Source of the DNA: Diplolepis rosae
Lineage: Eukaryota > Arthropoda > Insecta > Hymenoptera > Diplolepididae
Direction: 5' to 3'
Length of the DNA: 64,000 nucleotides
Assembly (NCBI GenBank): GCA_030998225.1
Contig: JAPYXD010000715.1
Span: forward strand, 4,716,501 to 4,780,500
Under the pieces are notes generated by a model. That model was not told the origin of the DNA. It saw only the letters and a program-made list of their open reading frames with translations, and did not search any database. Every line of letters starts with the position of its first letter. Positions within the stretch are counted from its first letter, which is position 1. Below, piece after piece: positions 23,232 to 35,211 of this stretch. The position numbers were made by a program, and so were the translations under genes.

Positions 23232-23646
23232 CTAATATGTAAGATTGATCTCTTTAAGTTGACCCCGCTGTGATATAACCAAAAAGTTATAAATTTCCTA
23301 TGATGCCATTTTTTATGTTTAACGTTCGATAGCAACATGCAAGTTATGGCATACCAGTTCGTTTCTTTTTAAGTATTGATAAAAAATAAATAAATAGAAA
23401 TACGTTGTTCCTATCTTACCTTCTCTTATTTAACATCCTCTCTGTTGAAAAATAACAGGGAAAAACACGCAAATATTATATAATAGGAACATAGTTCCAC
23501 CAAGATGAGTCCTCTTACAATAGATTTTGGTCAGGGAAATCAGCTTGAAAAGTCAGGGAAATTAGGATACTGAAACTTGTGGCAACCCTGGAAACGGTAA
23601 AAGATAAAAATTCTCTTCGGTCATGTAATCATGAAAAAATGTATTT
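23232..23646. other. no gene seen
   Basis: AT-rich; it leads into the hAT-like fragment. Upstream parts of that gene may lie here but are not recognisable. Confidence 0.35.
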
Positions 23647-24015
23647 GAATGTATGTTTCCTGATGCTGTACAACAAGGTTTTTCTTTATCAAGTACTAAA
23701 CTGCATTATCTTTCAACTGAAGCTATAGGTCCATATTTAAACAAAAATTTATTAGATGAAATTCAAGAATCTGGTTTTTACGCAACATTGCAATTACTTG
23801 TAGATTAAACAACGAATAGCAGAACGAAAAAAGAACTGCAGATGCGTATTATATTGTGGTCTAAATCTGTAAATAGAATATTAAATCGATATTTAATCAC
23901 GTTCTTTATTGATAAAGGTGATGCTCAGAAAATTTTTGAATACTTGATGAAAGCTATTAATATGCACAATATTTAAAGAATTTGATTCTTTTAATTGATC
24001 AAGTATTACTTTTAT
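23647..24015 (+). pseudogene. hAT-like transposase, segment 1 of 3
   Basis: One frame reads MFPDAVQQGFSLSSTKLHYL, EAIGPYLNKNLLDEIQESGF, then a TAA where related proteins have Glu in a DETTN motif, then further open sequence with RIILWSKSVNRILNRYL to a second TAA. This is the pattern of the zinc-finger-BED/hAT-like transposase family. The gene is cut at 24015 by the 13.3-kb element and resumes at 37346. The two visible stops show that it was dead or dying independently of the insertions. Confidence 0.65.
24009..24015. repeat. left copy of the 7-bp target duplication
   Basis: CTTTTAT directly precedes the left end of the 13.3-kb element. The same seven bases directly follow its right end at 37339-37345. 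Confidence 0.8.
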
Positions 24016-24640
24016 CAGAGATGAGTTGGGAGATTGCTAAAGTAATGTATTTAATTTCGAGTGATTTTCCGCAGCGCGCCCTATTGCGAAATGCTCTTGG
24101 GAACTAAAATTAAAGGTTCATGCTACTACTTGAAGGGTAAAACAGAGCTACTCTTTATCACTTTTGCAGCGCCCCCAATTGCGTACAGCTTTTTCGGATC
24201 TTTTTCGAACTAAAATTAAAGGTCCGCGCTGTTATAATAATATGTGGGAGCACACACAATGAAGCGCGTCATGTCAGTGTATCCCCACTAACTTGCTTCG
24301 ATTTCACGCTGTCGGTTGTCGAGTTAAAATCAGAAATTGTATTTTTCTCGACTTCATGCAAAGGAGGCGCGAAATAGACGCAGAATTCAAAATTACGGAA
24401 TATAACATTAAAAAAATTACACTTTTTTTCTATATACTTTGAAAAATATTGATCTGAAATAAGTATCTAAAAGATTTTGTGAAATTTTAAGATGATTTAA
24501 ATACTTGAAAAATAATTTTTTAATGAAATTTAAAGTCAATAAATGCTTAAAGATTCGAAATAAAATATCGATTTCAGCATTTTTTTTTTTTAAATTATGT
24601 AGAGAATATTTTATAATAAGATATCATTCAAGATGAAATA
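24016..24640 (+). repeat. left terminal arm of the 13.3-kb element
   Basis: It begins with the 32-bp perfect terminus, has a GC-rich patch at 24050-24380 (GCAGCGCGCCCTATTGCG, later GCAGCGCCCCCAATTGCG, with CTAAAATTAAAGGT following each), then AT-rich sequence matching the inverted complement of 36730-37010. Confidence 0.7.
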
Positions 24641-24741
24641 CAAGTTTCAAAAATGAAGGGTTTGAACATTTTTGTAATAGGTAACATCTTTGGTATGAAA
24701 ATTTCGATAAATAAATGTAAATGAAGTTTTTGCTGATTTCA

Positions 24742-25395
24742 GGTAGTTCATCCACAAAAATTTGACTTCAGGCAAAAACAGATAAATTATTTTTCAAGAA
24801 TAGCAATATTATTATTGAAGAGATCATTTCGAAGAAAAGAGATTAGTTTCCAAGAAAAAAAATTAAAACATAAAAAAATAATGCATTTAACAAATTTTAT
24901 TTTTACCCGGACTTGTTTTCTTATCGCTTCATACCAAATTTTAGAAAATGATGTGATTCTGTGAAATCACGGATAATTTTTTTAAGAAAAAGGCTTTCTA
25001 CAACTTAACCGTTTCCATTTTGTGGAAATTATAATAAATTCTTTAGTGGCTAAAAGCATTAAAAATAAAATTTCCAAAACAAAATTCTTGTAAAAAAATT
25101 ACTGAATTTGGTAAAAACTTATTCATTTTAGAAATATCGAAACGGCTAGGTTGTATTAGGTCTTTTTCCTGTAAAAACGATTCTTGATTTATTTGAATCA
25201 CATCATTTTTTTTTAAATTTGGTTTGAAGCGATATGAAAAAAAGTCGGGGTAAAAATAAAATTTGTTAAATTTATTTTTTCTTATGCTTCAAATATTTTT
25301 CTTGGAAATTAATCTCTTTTCTTTGAAATGATCTCTTCAATAATAATTTTTCTCTTTTTGGAAGCAAAATTATCTTTTTTTACCTAAGACATATG
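24742..25395. repeat. diverged copy of the palindromic TTAA-type MITE
   Basis: Its arms mirror each other about 25065 and match the better-kept copy at 32187-32852: TTTTTCAAGAATAGCAATAT, TCTTATCGCTTC, AAATCACGG, CAACTTAACCGTTTCC. It lies inside the left arm of the 13.3-kb element and so entered after that arm formed. Confidence 0.7.
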
Positions 25396-25499
25396 GCAAT
25401 TTCAATAGATGAATGTAAATGAAGTGTTTGCTGATTTAAAAAAATACATAAATTATATGTGAATTTACACCTCAAACTTTTCTTGATATGAAGCTAAGT

Positions 25500-25760
25500 C
25501 GACAAACGGTTACTAAAAAATAAAATACATTGAATACTACCATCGGAAATTACAGATTGACCTGGAGTTTCAACTTTCGTCAAAGTGTTTTATTTTATAG
25601 AAAGATATTACAAAAGAAATTTTAATTTAGATTTAGATTTCAAAAGATTTTTTCAGTATGTCTTCATAGTGATTTCTTAACCTAATCAAAATATTTTTAG
25701 AAATTCTTTTCTGGATTCTATCTTGGGGTTGAACAGAATTCAAAAAAGTCATGCAATTTT
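25500..25760 (+). repeat. inner inverted arm paired with 35930-36190
   Basis: ACTACCATCGGAAATTACAG, GAAAGATATTACAAAAGAAA and GTCTTCATAGTGATTT on this strand are found complemented at 35930-36190. The inverted arms of the 13.3-kb element therefore extend to about 1.7 kb on the left (including a MITE) and 1.4 kb on the right. Confidence 0.7.
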
Positions 25761-26088
25761 TAAAATATGTAGCTTCTTCAAGAAGTTTTTAAAAATCGAT
25801 GTATATCATATTTTAATAAATTTAGAAATTTTTATCATAATATTGATAGTTTGGATTTTTTGAATTCTTGAAATGAATGTAGTACAATCATCATTTGAAA
25901 TTTGATGATTTTTCATTACCATGTTTGATTCTAGAGCAGAATCTAGCAGAAAAATTCCAAAAACATCTTAATTAGTTAGAATAATACTATGAAAACTTAC
26001 CTTTGAAATGAGACTACGGACTTTTGACAATGTTAATTAATTTTAGTTATTAATATTATTAAGAAAGATCTAAATTTGATGTATTTTA

Positions 26089-26640
26089 GATTCTCATCAT
26101 ATGAGAATTAAGGTTTTGGTTTTATGTGAAAAATAATTTTCGGAATTTTCGTCAAATCTTTACGTTTTGAGATCCCCTGAGTCAGAAAAAACGGTTTTTA
26201 CGAAAGTGTCTGTCTGTCTGTCTGTCTGTCCGTCTGCAGTAGTAATAGGTCATATACTCGATAACTCTGGATATACAAAAATTGTCGGATTGAATTGAGC
26301 TTATGCATACATTGTCGCAGCTGAAAAAGTAAAGACAAGTTCGTTAACCAGCTACATCCGACAAAAATTGTCAAATAGGAGCATTTTTTGTGTTTTTGAA
26401 AAAAACTTTATGAAAAAATCAAAATTTTTAAGACTGGTTTCTGATAATTCTCGTAAATCTCTACTAATTATCCTGATAATATTTTGCAATTAAAATAAAT
26501 TTAAGAAAGTTACAGTATATTAAATCTTGAAAAAAGTCAATATCCATTTTCCAGTTAAATTATACGAGATACGAATAAAAGTTATGATAAAAAATGGTTT
26601 ACTACATAAAGATCTACAACAGTAATAACTGTAAAGTGAC
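26089..26640. repeat. single arm of the fold-back family at 33206-35211, with TCTG microsatellite
   Basis: It shares ATTCTCATCAT, TCAAATCTTTACGTTTTGAG, TGAGTCAGAAAAAACGG, TTTTACGAAAGTGTCTG, the (TCTG)n run near 26207-26232 and CAAGTTCGTTAACCAGC with both arms of the 33.2-kb element. Only one arm is present here. Confidence 0.75.
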
Positions 26641-26760
26641 ATGTTTGATGACATGTCTACTATTATATTGACCCAAAATTCACAGAATTTTTGTTAATTT
26701 CTCATTTTTTTGGCATTGGGTCAGCCTCTTTTTATTTTCTTCTATTAATATTATCAATGC

Positions 26761-28050
26761 TGTTACGTACGGGTATTATTAATTTAAATAAAATTCATAA
26801 AAAGTAAAAACAATTACTCCTAATATACTTTATTTATTAATAAAATGGGTACGCGGAGGTCGTCCAAACTGCCGAATTCGATTAATGTGAATATTAATTG
26901 AATTCGTTTATTATTATGTGGGGTCGTTGGTCTTCTACTCTCGGACTGAGAGTGTATTCTTCACGTTTACGTTGATCACCTTTAATTTTGAACAATAAGA
27001 AGAGGGGAAAAGTTGCCTTGAATAAAATGAAGTCAGGCGACAATTACTCGAATAAATAAGACAGTTTTATTTCAAAAAGAAAGAAGCGAATAACCCGAGG
27101 TGAACATTTTGGATATAAATCAGGAGAGAGAGACAAGTCAGAAATATAAATTATACCTTACCACAATTAAGATTTTAATCCTAGGTTCTTAATCCTACCG
27201 GATTTTTGGAGAGCAGGAGCAAGGAAGAGAGTGCGTTCCCGTTGCTGAAGTCCTCAGTTATCCGGGCCAAACGTGATTTTATATATCTGTGGTTTCCAAA
27301 AGAAACCACCCTTGTCCTTTGCGTGATGCACACACACACTGTTTCCACTTTTCTTTTAGGTTTGATAAGAAAATATAACGGTTGGCTTTCAATCAGAAAA
27401 GGGTCGAGTGCTTTTAAACTCGCTCTTTTCACCGCTAAAATTTCCCTATTAAATCTAATTCAAATATTTTGTGAAAATTATCACTACCGTTTTGAGATTC
27501 GGTAGTATTAATTTTCTGCGATTTCTCGCTGCTTTGTGCCGTTTTATTTTGGTGAAGAAAAACCGCGAAAAACTGGATATGGACTATAAATAGTCCGCCG
27601 AAGATTTTCGTTGATACACGTTCGATGCGATTGCCAAGAGTCTATCACTAGATAATCGTTTACGAGTTACCCTCAACTAGTGAAACAGGTATACCGACCG
27701 TTCACGATCAACGAATTGGACCTTTTAAATGGTCCTTTGAAGATGAATTTAATTTTGATATAATCAAATAAAAGAATTGCTTCTGTCTAGATGAAGACTT
27801 TTGTATTTTACGTCCGCCCGACAAGATTCCAAATAAATAATTTCGTTAGAAAGAGTTTTACGGGTTCAATCAACTAACGAGGATCTAGGAACTGTCGATC
27901 TAGACCGCAGACGGGCAAAAGTAGAGAAAAGTATATTCCCTACTGTCCGAGTAGTTCCGGATAGTACCGGGTTGCTCGAGTAACTGCGAATTTCGGCTTG
28001 GCGTTGATCTGTTTTACTGTTTCATCGCGAGGTGAACATGGTAGGGTTTT
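26761..28050 (-). mobile_element. LTR-like block related to 59950-60900
   Basis: It starts TGTTACGTACGGG, a typical LTR opening. It shares a series of ordered blocks with 59950-60900: GGTCTTCTACTCTCGG against GGTCTTTCTACCCTCGG, TTAATCCTACC, CCGTTTTGAGATTCGG against CGTTTTGAGATTCG, and CGTCCGCCC. I cannot fix the other end, and no retroelement genes flank it, so a solo LTR or fragment is likely. The strand is a guess from the retroelement block to the right. Confidence 0.45.
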
Positions 28051-29041
28051 TCGATGATTAAGGAATGTATGATTGGACAAGGAAATAATGGTAGGGAGGT
28101 TTTAGGAATTTAGATAGACTTTGTACCATGCTGATTCAGTTATTGCACCATTTGCTGATTTTTAGGTGTCGAATATTTCTCCCCTATTTCCACACTTTTC
28201 GTGAGAAAGGAAATGCGCTCATCGAATTTTAGTATTTGATGCATTGTCATCAAATTGTAGAAACGATTTTAGTTTCTAATATATTTCTTGCTAAATTGAA
28301 ATATATATATTTAATTAGTCTAGGTTTATAATCATTATATGAATTATAAAGCCTTACATAATTATTTTAAATATTCGGATGAGTCCTTTAGGTTTTGATT
28401 ACAAAAAGCACGTGGCCTTTGTTGTGGGAGATCAGCTGGCTAAAGCATCTAAGCAAGGATAGGCGCATGAGAAGGAAGTGTGAAAATGGAATGTATGCTA
28501 GCCTCGCGATGCACAGCAGAGCACATCAAAAGTTTCCAAAAGAGACGGGTATATGGGGCATGTGCATGGGCGAACGAAGAAAGGAATTGACAAACGGCAG
28601 AAAGCTATAGTGAGATACAGTGCATGAGTGTACACGCGCTGGATATCTCTTCCTCTCTCTTATGCTCTCTCTTCTTCCCTCGCGCTCTCTCCTTTTGCTT
28701 CCACTTTCCAGTGAAAATATTTATAATTATTTCCTGGACTTACATTATTTTAGGTATTAAAATTGCGATTATGTGACAGGCCACTTGCATGAAGCTATAG
28801 TTATAATTATTGGCGACAATATTAATGGTTTTAAATGAATTAATATCATATAAAAGCAATATTAATACTAATAAAATAATACCTTAGAAGTTTCCTGAAT
28901 TTAGATACTTAATGAATTTACAATCTATGCGATTATGTGACAGGCCACTCGCATTAAAATAAAATCGTAGTTATAATTATCCGCATTTACCTGTAAACAT
29001 AAACTCATATTTATATGCAGGTGCACAAGCCTGCACGTACA

Positions 29042-29046
<5 letters not shown>
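28051..29046. other. no gene seen; one direct repeat
   Basis: GCGATTATGTGACAGGCCAC occurs at about 28766 and again near 28930, each followed after a short gap by TAGTTATAATTAT: a 160-base-spaced direct repeat. A pyrimidine-rich CTCTCT stretch lies at 28650-28700. The 71-residue ORF at 28395 shows nothing recognisable. Confidence 0.45.

Positions 29047-29075
<29 letters not shown>
29047..29075. repeat. (TA)n microsatellite
   Basis: About 14 uninterrupted TA units. Confidence 0.9.
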
Positions 29076-29078
<3 letters not shown>

Positions 29079-29399
29079 TCATATCAATATGCTGTACAAT
29101 ATAAAGCGATATATGCTTAATATACAATAATAATATGATCATAATGATATTAACCATTAATAATAGTATATATATATACAAAACATCAATCATATTAATC
29201 ATATTAATCACACTATCAATATTAATATAACAATGTATTAGGAATTTCCTTCCCGAATCAACCATCTGCTAAAAGTTCCTTGACCTGAGCAACGATAAGC
29301 TGCATCAGCGACCTTTTCAAGGTGCTCGGTTACGGGCGCTTCGAGTGGCATGCGAATTTATGTAGAAATTGTATTATAATTTAGGAAAAATTTGGCCAC

Positions 29400-30420
29400 C
29401 TTGACACGCTCGTAACAAATGCTACTTACGATAAAAAACGCAAAAAAAGAGAGAAGGCAAACGTTTCGGCCACATATGGGGGCCCTCTTCAGTGCCATAA
29501 ATTAAAAGATTAATTCAAAATTTTCGTAAAGGATAAAAATGTAGAAGATAGTTAAAATAAGGATAATAATGAAACTCAAAAACTTATCTCATTGCTTGCA
29601 ATTCAAAATGAAGAAGTCCAGTAAGCAACAACACGAATTGGAAAAAATATGTAGAATTCACTGTATATAGAAAACCGGATAAAATGAACGAAAAACTTAG
29701 AAATTTGTAAACAACAGGCTAGAATTTTTGTTTGTTTCTTTTCCTTTATAAAGAACGGATGACCATTTCTTCGACCGTTATATTATTATATCATATATAG
29801 GTTTGGTTTCGTCGGTCTTAGGGTCAATAAAACAACATTAAAGAAAAATTATTGAATCAATTTATATCAATAAAAATATTAATATTTCAATAAATTGTAA
29901 GGCTGAAATTATGAATATTAATCGAATTTTCCATGGCATTATTTAACATATGATTTTCAAGTTTGTGTTCTCAAGCTTTAGCACGCTTTTCATTGGTGAA
30001 TTTAATTCAATTTATCGTATCTTCGTCTCTCTATCCTACAGTTTGCGTCGCTTCATCGGATTGTACACACCGTATTATAATGTAATTTTAAATTATTGAA
30101 GCCCTCAATCTTTGAGGCTTTAATTTTAATAACATTTTCAAGAATAAGACTGAATCTTCATGTGTGCTTTCGTTTTTTTGTAATTTATGTAAGTACTTAT
30201 TTATTATATCAACACAACATATAAAATAGTTCTCTTTGGAAAAAGAAATTTGATGGTAAATTGATTTATTCAATTTTTAGTGACATATATATTCCTTGAA
30301 AAAGACCCGCAGTGAGGTTGAAACATAGGAGAATTTTTGACCAAATATAATGAAGGAGTTTTTTATAGAATGTTGTTTTATTGACCGCAAGACCGACGAA
30401 ACCAAACCTTCACGGAGAAA
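29400..30420. mobile_element. Penelope-like element remains
   Basis: AACGTTTCGGCCACATATGG plus GGCCCTCTTCAG at 29460-29492, and GAAAAAGACCCGCAGTGAGG plus TTGAAACATAGG at 30297-30330, are the fold-back end signatures I associate with Penelope-like retroelements. At 29657 the plus strand reads FTVYRKPDKMNE, a motif of the Penelope RT-to-nuclease linker. A 40-base inverted repeat (29800-29839 and 30369-30409, AGGTTTGGTTTCGTCGGTCT) encloses the second half. No continuous RT remains. Confidence 0.6.
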
Positions 30421-30610
30421 AAAACAACTGTTGAATCAACAGATGTCATCTGCTGGAATAGGGACAGCAGATTTTTTTTGTAATATTTACAGATTTTTCT
30501 GTTGGATTTACAGATTGTTTGTAAACTCAACAGATGAACTTGTAAAATCTACAGAAATGTCTGTTAGAATTACGGATTTCTCATTTTTCTTGAAATCCAA
30601 CATTTTTTCA
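30421..30610. repeat. ACAG/CTGT-rich dyad cluster
   Basis: CTGTTGAATCAACAG is a perfect palindrome, followed by several further ACAGAT/TCTGTT pairs over 150 bases. The ORF spanning it (30350-30613) is a by-product. Confidence 0.5.
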
Positions 30611-30619
30611 TAAGATGTA

Positions 30620-32186
30620 TACTTTTCTTTTTAATTAAAAAAAAAATACCATTGAAAATCCGAAATTCAATTTTTTAACTAAAATATGTGAAATACGAAA
30701 AAAACGTTAGAATGGAAAATTGTTCGTTTCAATAATATATACAAATATTTTCAGATATAGTTTCTAATAAAACGTATATTTTTTATTATAATTTTAAAAA
30801 ATACGACTAAAATTCAAAAATTCCATTATTTGAACAAAATATGTAACATACGAAAAAAACGTTGAGATAGAAAATTATTTGCCTAAATGAGGTCTACAAA
30901 TTCTCAGTAGGACATTTTTTGACAAGATATATATTTCATGTTTTGGTTTTAAAAAATACAATATTGAAAATAAAAAATTTCATTTTTGAACCAAAATATG
31001 TGTGATACAAAATAAGCGATAATACAAAAAATCGTTTTCTCTAAAAGAGTCTATGAATTCTCCTCCTTTTTTAAATATTTGGAAGAAAATAGATTTTTTC
31101 TAATCTTGTAAATTATTAGAAAGTTACAGAAATGTATACAGAAAATCGAGCGCGAAGCGCAAGTTTCATGATAAGAATGTGTTCTTTAAGGCTGATAGAG
31201 CTTGAAGTAAATTGAATTTCTTTTTTCATTTGAAATCAGAAACAAATTTAGTAACTTTGAGAAAATGTAATTCTCATCGACAATATTATAAAATTGACTT
31301 GAACTTAAGTATCAAATTACAAGTAATAAATTTAAATAATAATGAAACAGGACTTATATCGACCCTTAGTATTAATATTCAAATATTGTTCATGTTCTTA
31401 GTTGGCTTTAGGGTCCGAAGAATATAAGACCGAGTGCCGAAAAAGTAAGGACAAGTTCGTTAACCAGCCACATCCAATCAAAATTGAGGGATTGAGCACT
31501 ACTTTTGTGTTTTTGAAAATAATTTTTTGAAAAAATCAAAAATTTCAATACTGGTTTTAGATAGTGCTCATAAATGTCTAAAAATTATCCTGATAACATT
31601 TTTTGATTAAATCAAAATTAGAAATGTTACAGCATATTCAAATTCGAAAAAAGTCAATATCAAAATTCCATTTTCCAGTTAAATTATACGAGATACGAAA
31701 AAACGTTATGATACAATATTATTTTCTACATAAAGACCTACAAATTTAAATTGTAACATTTTTTCATAAGATACATATTTTTTTTTTTTTTAATTCAAAA
31801 ATAATCTATTGAAAATCCAAAATTCAATTTTTTAACAATAATATGTGAAATACGAAAAAAACGTAAGAATACAGAGTTGTTCTTTTCAAAAAGATCTACA
31901 AGTTTTGTCTTACACAGTTTATGAAAAAACATATATTTTTCGTTTCAATTTCAAAAAATACGATTAAAATTCAATAATTCCATTTTTTAGACAAAATATA
32001 TGATACATAAAAAAAGTTCAGATGAAAAATTATTTGCCTAAATGAGGTCTACACATTCTTATTAAGAAATTTCTCGACAGGATGTATATTTTATGTTTTG
32101 ATTTTTAATATGTAAAAAATTCGATTTTTTTCACCAAAATATGTGACATACGAAATGAGCGTTGTTCTGCAAAATCGTTTCCTTAA
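30620..32186. repeat. diverged dispersed repeat modules of the fold-back family
   Basis: Modules such as TTTTTCATAAGATG, TGAAAATCCAAAATTCAATT, AAATATGTGAAATACGAAAA and CAAGTTCGTTAACCAGCCAC recur here two or more times and again, directly or inverted, at 32860-35200. This looks like a collapsed cluster of the 33.2-kb element. The GAGCGCGAAGCGC patch at 31148 also recurs at 34288. Confidence 0.6.
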
Positions 32187-32852
32187 GGTAGTACGATCAC
32201 GAAAATTAGACCTTAGACAAAAATAGATAATTTTGCTTTCAAGAATAGCAACATTATTATTGAAGGGCCAATTTAAATGAGAAAAGATTATTTTTCATGA
32301 AAAAAATTTGAAACACAAAAAAATAATGTTATTAATAAATTTTATTTTTGCCCAAACTTATTTTCTTATCGCTTCGAGGCAAATTTTTAAAAATGATGCA
32401 ATTCTAATAAATCACGGTTCATTTTTTTAGAAAAAAGATTCTCTACAACTTGACCGTTTCCTATTTTTGAAATTGAATTAATTATCATCAAATACAGCAA
32501 TTTTTGTATAAAAATGTTGTTTTGAAAAATTGTTTTTTTATAATTTCAGCCATTAAAGAATTCATATTCAAAAATCGGAACCGGTCAAGTTGTAGAGAAT
32601 CTTTTTCCTAAAAAAATGAACCATAAATTATTAGAATCGCATCATTTTCAAAAATTTGACTCGAAGCGATAAGAAAATAAGTTTGGGCAAAATTGAAATT
32701 TATTAATAACATTATTTTTTTTGTGTTTCAAATTTTTTTCATGAAAAATAATCTTTTCTGTTTCAAATTAGCCCTTCAAAAATAATATTGCTATTCTTGA
32801 AAGCAAAATTATCTATTTTAGCCTGAGGTCTAATTTTCGTGATCGTACTACC
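32187..32852. repeat. palindromic MITE with TTAA target duplication
   Basis: 666 bases running from GGTAGTACGATCACGAAAAT to its complement; the two halves are inverted copies throughout. TTAA lies on both sides (32183-32186, 32853-32856). The sequence without the insertion, CGTTTCCTTAAATAAAGTCT, is present intact at 34174-34193 in the sister repeat, which proves the borders. TTAA targeting points to piggyBac-type mobilisation. A diverged copy is at 24742-25395. Confidence 0.9.
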
Positions 32853-33205
32853 TTAAATAAAGTCTACGATTATTTTTTCGCGGGCAGATTTTTTTAATAT
32901 TAAAAATCAAAACATAAAATATACATCCTGTCCCGAAATGTCCTAATGAGAATTTGTAAACCTCATTTAGGCAAACAATTTTCCATACAAACGTTTTTTT
33001 TGTATCTCACATATTTTGTCTAAAAAATGGAATTTTTGAATTTTAAACGTATTTTTTGGAGTTGAAACGAAAAATATATGTTTTATCAGAAACTGCGTCA
33101 GACAAAATTTGTAGATCTTTATGAAACGAACAACTTTGTATTCTTACGTTTTTTTAGTATTTTACATATTATTGTTAAAAAATTGAATTTTGGATTTTCA
33201 ATAGT

Positions 33206-35211
33206 ACATTCTCATCATGGATGAGAAGGTATTGGTTTTATGTGAAAAATGTCTTTTGAAATTATTATCAAATCTTTACGTTTTGAGACCCCCTGAGTCA
33301 GAAAAAACGGTTTTTACGAAAGTGTCTGTCTGTCTGTCTGTCTGTCTGTGTCTGTCTGTCTGTAGTAGGTCGTGTGCGGCATAACTCTCGATAGAATTAT
33401 CAGATTGCATTGAGCTTTGGTACACTTTATCGGAGCCGAAAAAGTAAGGACAAGTTCGTTAACCAGCCACATCCTATCAAAATTGAGGGATTGAGCACTA
33501 CTTTTGTTTTTTTGAAAATAACTTTTTGAAAAAATCACAAATTTCAACACTGGTTTTTGATAGTGCTCATAAATCTCTACAAATTATCCAGATAATATTG
33601 TTTGATTAAATCAAAATTAGAAATGTTACAGCATATTCAAATTCGAAAAAAGTCAATATCAAAATTCCATTTACCAGTTGAATTATACGGGATACGAAAA
33701 AACGTTATGATACAATACGATTGAATACATAAAGACCTACAAATTTAAATTGTAACATTTTTTCATAAGATGCATATTTTTCTTTTTAATTAAAAAAAAA
33801 AACTATTGAAAATCCAAAATTCAATTTTTTAGCGATAATATGAATAATACGAAAAAAACGTAAGAATACAAAGTTGTTCGTTCCAAAAAGATCTACAAAT
33901 TTTGTCTGACGCAGTTTCTGGTCAAACATATATTTTTCGTTTCAACTCCAAAAAATACGTTTAAAATTAAAAAATTTCATTTTTTAGACAAAATATGTGA
34001 GATACAAAAAAAACGTTTATCTGGAAAATGGTTTGCCTAAATAAGGTTTACAAATTCTCATCAAGACATTTCGGGACAGGATGTATATTTTATGTTTTGA
34101 TTTTTAATATTAAAAAAATTCGATTTTTTCACCAAAATATGTGAGATACGAAATAAGCGTTGTTCTGCAAAATCGTTTCCTTAAATAAAGTCTACGATTG
34201 TTTTTTCTTTTTGAGAGATTTGGAAGAAAATAAATTATTTTAATCATGTAATTTATTAAAAAGTGACTGAAATGTATACAGAAAATCGAGCGCGAACCGC
34301 GAGCGTCATGATGAGAATGTGTTCCTTAAGGCTGATAGAGCCTTAAGTAAATTGAATTTCCGGTTTAACTTAAATTCAAAAAGAAATAGAGTGACTTTGA
34401 GAAAATGTATAATTAACATCATCTGTAATATAATTATAAAATTAGTTTGAGCTTCAGTATCAAATTATAAGAAATAAACTTAAATGTATGCGGAGAGCAC
34501 AAGACCGAGCGCGAAGCGCGAGGTCCAGAAAGAATGGAGCGCGAAGCGCCACGATCGAATCGCGCGCTCTAGGCGCGCTCAAACTTGCGAGCTGCGCGCG
34601 AAGCGCGCAATGAGAATGTGCACGCGAAGCGGGCAGATTTTTTTAATTATAAAGAAAAATATGCATCTTATGAAAAAATGTTACAATTCAAATTTGTAGG
34701 TCTTTATGTAGAAAATAATATTGTATCAAAACGTTTTTTCGTGTCTCGTATAATTTAAGTGGAAAATGGAATTTTGATATTGACATTTTTCGAATTTGAA
34801 TATGCTGTAACATTTCTAATTTTGATTTAATAAAAAAATGTTATCAGGATAATTTGTAGAGATTTATGAGCACTATCTAAAACCAGTATTGAAATTTTTG
34901 ATTTTTTCAAAAAATTATTTTCAAAAACACAAAAGTAGTGCCCCATCCCTCAATTTTGATTGGATGTGGCTGGTTAACGAACTTGTCCTTACTTTTTCAG
35001 CTCCGATAAAGTGTACCAAAGCTCAATTCAATCTGATAATTCTATGGAGAGTTATGCCGCACACGACCTACAGACAGACAGACAGACAGAGACACTTTCG
35101 TAAAAACCGTTTTTTCTGACTCACGGGGTCTCAAAACGTAAAGATTTGATGAAAATTTCGAAAATCATTTTTCAAATAAAACCAATACCTTCTCATCCAT
35201 GATGAGAATGT
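33206..35211. mobile_element. 2.0-kb fold-back element with TCTG microsatellites in both arms
   Basis: Ends ACATTCTCATCATGGATGAG and its complement. Arms of roughly 570 bases include TGAGTCAGAAAAAACGG, (TCTG)n at 33325-33362 and its complement (CAGA)n at 35070-35091, GTTCGTTAACCAGCCACATC and AATTATACG. The centre (33800-34640) holds further modules, the empty TTAA site at 34181 and a GC-rich dyad cluster. It carries no coding capacity. Confidence 0.8.
34485..34640. repeat. GC-rich GAGCGCGAAGCGC dyad cluster
   Basis: GCGCGAAGCGCG-type palindromes occur at least four times in 150 bases, contrasting sharply with the AT-rich surroundings. Single units lie at 31148 and 34288. The 71-residue ORF across it is a compositional artefact. 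Confidence 0.7.
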
